From NCBI GenBank assembly GCA_035493675.1, contig DATJIA010000436.1, positions 14,406 to 78,405 of the forward strand: a DNA stretch of 64,000 nucleotides. The letters run 5' to 3'. The notes under the pieces are model-generated. The model ran no database searches, was not told where the DNA came from, and worked only from the letters and a program-made list of their open reading frames with translations. Shown in pieces: positions 61,168 to 64,000 of this stretch (its first letter is position 1; each line of letters begins with the position of its first letter). The stretch comes from JAIOQA01 sp035493675 (GTDB lineage: Bacteria; Myxococcota_A; Polyangia; Haliangiales; Haliangiaceae). Made by a program: the position numbers and the translations under genes.

Positions 61168-62465
61168 TCCCGCTGCTCCTCCTCCTCGCGCTCGGCGGCC
61201 TCATGCACGCGGCGCGCAGCTTCACCGAGGGCGCCGGCGCCGCCGGCGTCGAGCTCGCCTTCGGCTTCCTCTTGCTCGCGGCGTACTTCAACTCGAAGGT
61301 GCTGCACCGCCTCGGCCTGCCGCACCTGACCGCGTACCTGCTCGCCGGGATCATCGCGGGCCCGCACGTGCTCGCGCTCGTCGATCACGACATGACGGTC
61401 AACCTGCAGATCGTCAGCGACGTCGCGGTCTGCATGATCGCGCTGACCGCGGGCGCGTCGCTCGACTTCGTCCAGATCCGCCCGATGCTCGGCACGCTCG
61501 TCGCGCTCGTGTTCATGAGCGTGATCCTCGCCGCCGCGGCGATCGGCGGCGCGGTCTTCCTGGCGCGGCCGTTCCTGCCGTGGCTCGCCGACATGCCGTT
61601 CCTCGACGCGGTCGCGGTCTCGATGATGCTCGGCGTGACGCTCGCGGCGAAGTCGCCCGCGGTCGTGATGGCGCTCGTCTCCGAGACGCGCGCCGACGGC
61701 CCGATCACGCGGCTCGTGATCGCGACCGTGGTCGTCGCCGATCTCGCGGTGATCGTCTGCTACGCGATCGTGTCGTCGTTGACCAGCGCCGAGCTCGGCG
61801 GCGGCGCCGGGGTCGGCTCGGTCGCCGCGTCGGTGTCGTGGTCGGTGCTCGGCTCGATGATCTTCGGCGCGCTGATCGGCGCGGTGATCGGCGCGTTCCT
61901 CCGCCACGTGAAGAAGGGCGCGCCGCTGTTCGTCGTGATGGTGTGCGTCGTGGTCGCGGAGATCGGCGCGCGCATCCACCTCGATCCGATGATCGTGATG
62001 CTCGCCGGCGGCGTCTGGCTCGGCAACCTCGCGCGCGCGGAGTCGGCGCAGCTCCTGCGCGGCTTCGAGAGCGCGCAGCTGCCCGTCTTCCTCGTGTTCT
62101 TCGCGCTCGCCGGCAGCCACATCGATCTCGGCACGCTGTACGCGTCGCTCGCGCCGATCGTGATCCTGGTCGTGACGCGCGCGGCGAGCTTCTTCGTCGG
62201 GTTCCGCATCGCGACCAAGACGACCGGGCTCGCCCCGACGGTGCGGCGGCTCGCCTGGCTCGGCCTGATCCCGCAAGCCGGCCTCGCGCTCGCGCTCGCG
62301 CTGATCATCCAGCAGTCGTTCGCGTTCGGCCCGCAGGCCGCGGCGCTCCTGCTCGGCGTCGTCGCGACCAACGAGCTGCTCGGCCCGGTGCTGCTGCGCG
62401 CGGTGATCGTGCGCACCGGCGAGGCGGGCAAGCGCTCGTCGTCGGACTTCGCGTCCGGTCACTGA
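61164..62465 (+). CDS. Kef-type cation:proton antiporter (copy 2 of tandem pair)
   Basis: 433 residues, closely related to the preceding protein. The first 30 residues are nearly identical (LLLLLALGGLMHAARSFTEG), and so are VSDVAVCMIALTAGASLDF and FESAQLPVFLVFFALAGSH. Differences concentrate in the loops between. No RCK domain. In the membrane it would exchange K+ or Na+ for protons; whether the two copies form a heterodimer with each other is an open question. The next gene starts on the stop codon (TGATG). Confidence 0.88.
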   Translation: MIPLLLLLALGGLMHAARSFTEGAGAAGVELAFGFLLLAAYFNSKVLHRLGLPHLTAYLLAGIIAGPHVLALVDHDMTVNLQIVSDVAVCMIALTAGASLDFVQIRPMLGTLVALVFMSVILAAAAIGGAVFLARPFLPWLADMPFLDAVAVSMMLGVTLAAKSPAVVMALVSETRADGPITRLVIATVVVADLAVIVCYAIVSSLTSAELGGGAGVGSVAASVSWSVLGSMIFGALIGAVIGAFLRHVKKGAPLFVVMVCVVVAEIGARIHLDPMIVMLAGGVWLGNLARAESAQLLRGFESAQLPVFLVFFALAGSHIDLGTLYASLAPIVILVVTRAASFFVGFRIATKTTGLAPTVRRLAWLGLIPQAGLALALALIIQQSFAFGPQAAALLLGVVATNELLGPVLLRAVIVRTGEAGKRSSSDFASGH

Positions 62466-63655
62466 TGAAGACGCTGTCGATCGAGGTCGCGCGGCGGATC
62501 GCGCTCGCGGCGCAGGGGCTCGCGGGGCCGCGGCCGAAGCGCGCGGACGCGCGCCGCGTGATCGATCGCGTGCAGCTGATCCAGATCGACTCGGTCAACG
62601 TGCTCGTGCGCGCGCAGGAGCTGCCGCTGTGGGCGCGGCTCGGCGCGCACGAGCGCGACGCGCTGCCGAAGCTCGTCGAGAAGCGCGCGCTGTTCGAGTA
62701 CTGGGGCCACGAGGCGAGCCTCTTGCCGGTCGACTACCACCCGCTCCTCCGCTGGCGCATGGACGCGGCCAAGCGCGGCGAGCGCGTGTGGGGCCACATC
62801 CGGCGCATGGGCCGCGACAAGCCGCAGTACATCGCGCGCATCCTCGACGAGATCCGCGCGCGCGGCCCGGTCGCGGCCAGCCAGCTCGAGGACGCGGCCA
62901 AGCACGGCCGCGCCGAGAAGTGGTGGGGCTGGGGCGATCACAAGACCGCGATCGAGTGGCTGTTCTGGACCGGCCAGGTCGCGGCGTCGCATCGGCTGAG
63001 CTCGTTCGAGCGCGTCTACGATCTCGCCGAGCGCGTGATCCCCGCGCACATCCTCGCCGCGCCGACGCCGTCCCCCGACGACGCGCGCACCGAGCTCCTG
63101 CGCCGCGCGTCGCGCGCGCTCGGCGTCGCGACCGCCGGCGATCTCGCCGACTACTTCCGCATCCAGCGGCCGCACGCGCGCCCGCTGATCGATCGGCTCG
63201 TCGAAGAAGGCGCGCTGACCAAGGTCGCGGTCGACGGCTGGCGCGAGCCCGCGTATCTCCACCCCGACGCCGACGCGCCGCGCACCGCGACCGCGCGCAC
63301 GCTGATCTCGCCGTTCGACTCGCTGATCTGGGAGCGCGCGCGCACCGAGCGCCTGTTCGACTTCCGCTACCGCATCGAGATCTACACGCCGCCGCCCAAG
63401 CGCGTGCACGGCTACTACGTGCTGCCGTTCCTCATGGACGATCGCCTGGTCGCGCGCGTCGATCTCAAGAGCGATCGCGACGCGTCCGCGCTGCTCGCGC
63501 GCGCCGCGTACGCCGAGCCGCACGCCGATCGCAAGGCCGTCGCGCGCGCGCTCGCCGACGAGCTCCGCGCGATGGCGTCGTGGCTCGGGCTCGAGCGAGT
63601 GAAGGTCGCGCGCAAGGGAGACCTCGCGCGCGACCTCTCAGCGGCCTCGCGCTAG
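62465..63655 (+). CDS. Winged-helix DNA glycosylase-like protein (YcaQ/AlkX family)
   Basis: 396 residues from ATG 62465. The family signature is RVQLIQIDSVNVLVRAQELP, containing the Gln-X-Asp catalytic pair of the crosslink-repair glycosylase YcaQ and of AlkX. HEASLLPVDYHPLLRWRM and TLISPFDSLIWERARTERLF are other conserved blocks. It has no signal peptide and should act on DNA in the cytoplasm, removing alkylated or crosslinked bases. It is the last gene of the antiporter operon, sharing one base of the previous stop; the functional link is unclear. Confidence 0.88.
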   Translation: MKTLSIEVARRIALAAQGLAGPRPKRADARRVIDRVQLIQIDSVNVLVRAQELPLWARLGAHERDALPKLVEKRALFEYWGHEASLLPVDYHPLLRWRMDAAKRGERVWGHIRRMGRDKPQYIARILDEIRARGPVAASQLEDAAKHGRAEKWWGWGDHKTAIEWLFWTGQVAASHRLSSFERVYDLAERVIPAHILAAPTPSPDDARTELLRRASRALGVATAGDLADYFRIQRPHARPLIDRLVEEGALTKVAVDGWREPAYLHPDADAPRTATARTLISPFDSLIWERARTERLFDFRYRIEIYTPPPKRVHGYYVLPFLMDDRLVARVDLKSDRDASALLARAAYAEPHADRKAVARALADELRAMASWLGLERVKVARKGDLARDLSAASR

Positions 63656-63741
63656 CAGCTGCAGGCGCTGGTCGTGCAGTTGCCGTCGGTGCCGGCGATG
63701 GTCGAGCGACGAACCACACAGTTGCGCGCACGAACACGCTT

Positions 63742-63767
63742 CGTGTCGTCACGGTCGTGACGACACG
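63742..63767. terminator. Perfect hairpin, bidirectional terminator
   Basis: CGTGTCGTCAC (63742-63752) and GTGACGACACG (63757-63767) form an 11-bp stem with a GGTC loop. It lies between the YcaQ-like gene and the convergent partial gene, overlapping the latter's stop codon (63749-63751), so it could end transcription from both sides. The stretch 63656-63741 holds no gene I can support. Confidence 0.7.
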
Positions 63768-64000
63768 GGCCACGTGCGCCACGCGACGCCGCCGAGCGCG
63801 TCGCGCACGACGACCGCGAGCTCTCCGTCGCGCAGATCGTCGCCGGCGACGCGCACGAACGCGGCGTGCTCGTCGTCGTCGTGCATCGTGCCGACCGAGG
63901 TCAGCCACGACACGCGCGCCATCGCGTCGGCGTCTACCGCCATCGGCACGTCGCGATCGAACGCGATCGTGATCATCTCTCCCGACGCGGGCGCGGGCGC
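63749..64000 (-). CDS. C-terminal part of a probable surface lipoprotein, partial
   Basis: The frame stays open to the right edge; an internal ATG at 63976 follows GGGAGAG, but the reading continues upstream (APAPASGEMITIAFDRDV), so the true start is probably outside. The visible end, MARVSWLTSVGTMHDDDEHA followed by DDLRDGELAVVVRDALGGVA, has the pattern of the last domain of many myxobacterial lipoproteins (W...G.....D........VVVRD..GG). Function unknown. Confidence 0.55.
   Translation of the reverse strand, partial: APAPASGEMITIAFDRDVPMAVDADAMARVSWLTSVGTMHDDDEHAAFVRVAGDDLRDGELAVVVRDALGGVAWRTWPVSSRP

Noticed and set aside
63656..63780. Minus-strand coding remnant giving CVVRRSTIAGTDGNCTTSAC and a TAG at the end
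   Set aside because: Looks like the Cys-rich C-terminus of a lipoprotein, but no start or upstream domain in frame; too short to support as a gene. Possibly a decayed gene end.

Overview
The window is very GC-rich and gene-dense, with G/C-ending codons and about 55 protein-coding genes. It looks like a chromosomal stretch of a myxobacterium (Myxococcota, perhaps Kofleriaceae/Haliangiales-like). The reasons are many Cys-rich lipoproteins, an FHA/sigma-54 activator beside a Ser/Thr kinase, a DUF4157 protein, a PAS hybrid kinase and an OmpA/thrombospondin-3 protein. The taxon is inferred from gene content only. No rRNA, tRNA, CRISPR array, IS element or prophage was recognised. No gap longer than about 215 bp lacks a gene.

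Layout. 1-6 kb: a partial ohr gene diverges from an RND pump/adaptor pair, with a perfect OhrR-type palindrome between them; a MshEN-domain protein follows. 6-12 kb: DUF5690 and OPA-type transporters around a phosphodiesterase-like enzyme, then a large lipoprotein hydrolase. 12-21 kb: DedA, unknown proteins, an alpha/beta hydrolase, surface lipoproteins, a YkgJ Cys-cluster protein, an Ala-rich repeat protein and a beta-barrel protein. 21.5-23.5 kb: a small gene with an in-frame UGA followed by a SECIS-like hairpin (a candidate selenoprotein), directly upstream of release factor 3 (prfC). 23.5-29.6 kb: a DUF4157 metalloprotease/phospholipase-C-like protein, an ArsR/SRPBCC-YciI pair, a zinc-ribbon/GIDE pair, a peroxiredoxin and a GNAT. 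29.6-33.8 kb: a lipoprotein, an HD-domain gene broken by a hairpin repeat, and a divergent pair whose GTG start codons abut. 33.8-38.9 kb: an ECF sigma/FecR operon followed by lipoproteins. 38.9-42.6 kb: hybrid histidine kinase, methyltransferase and MBL hydrolase. 42.7-49.5 kb: surface lipoproteins and an OmpA protein. 49.6-52.5 kb: kinase plus FHA/sigma-54 activator. 52.6-58.4 kb: a TonB-dependent receptor flanked by two related small lipoproteins. 58.4-63.7 kb: three Kef-like antiporters and a YcaQ-like glycosylase.

The best candidate for something new is the 21547-21936 selenoprotein. Read through the UGA, it gives a continuous 129-residue protein with a C-terminal four-Cys zinc ribbon. 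The hairpin after the UGA shows a GGUC-type apical loop at the distance used by bacterial SECIS elements. A second window-wide signal is that Asp is written GAT almost only when the next codon begins with C, and Gly is often GGA before TC. Both choices create GATC. Adjacent genes are often coupled through NTGA stop/start overlaps, including two apparent CTG starts.
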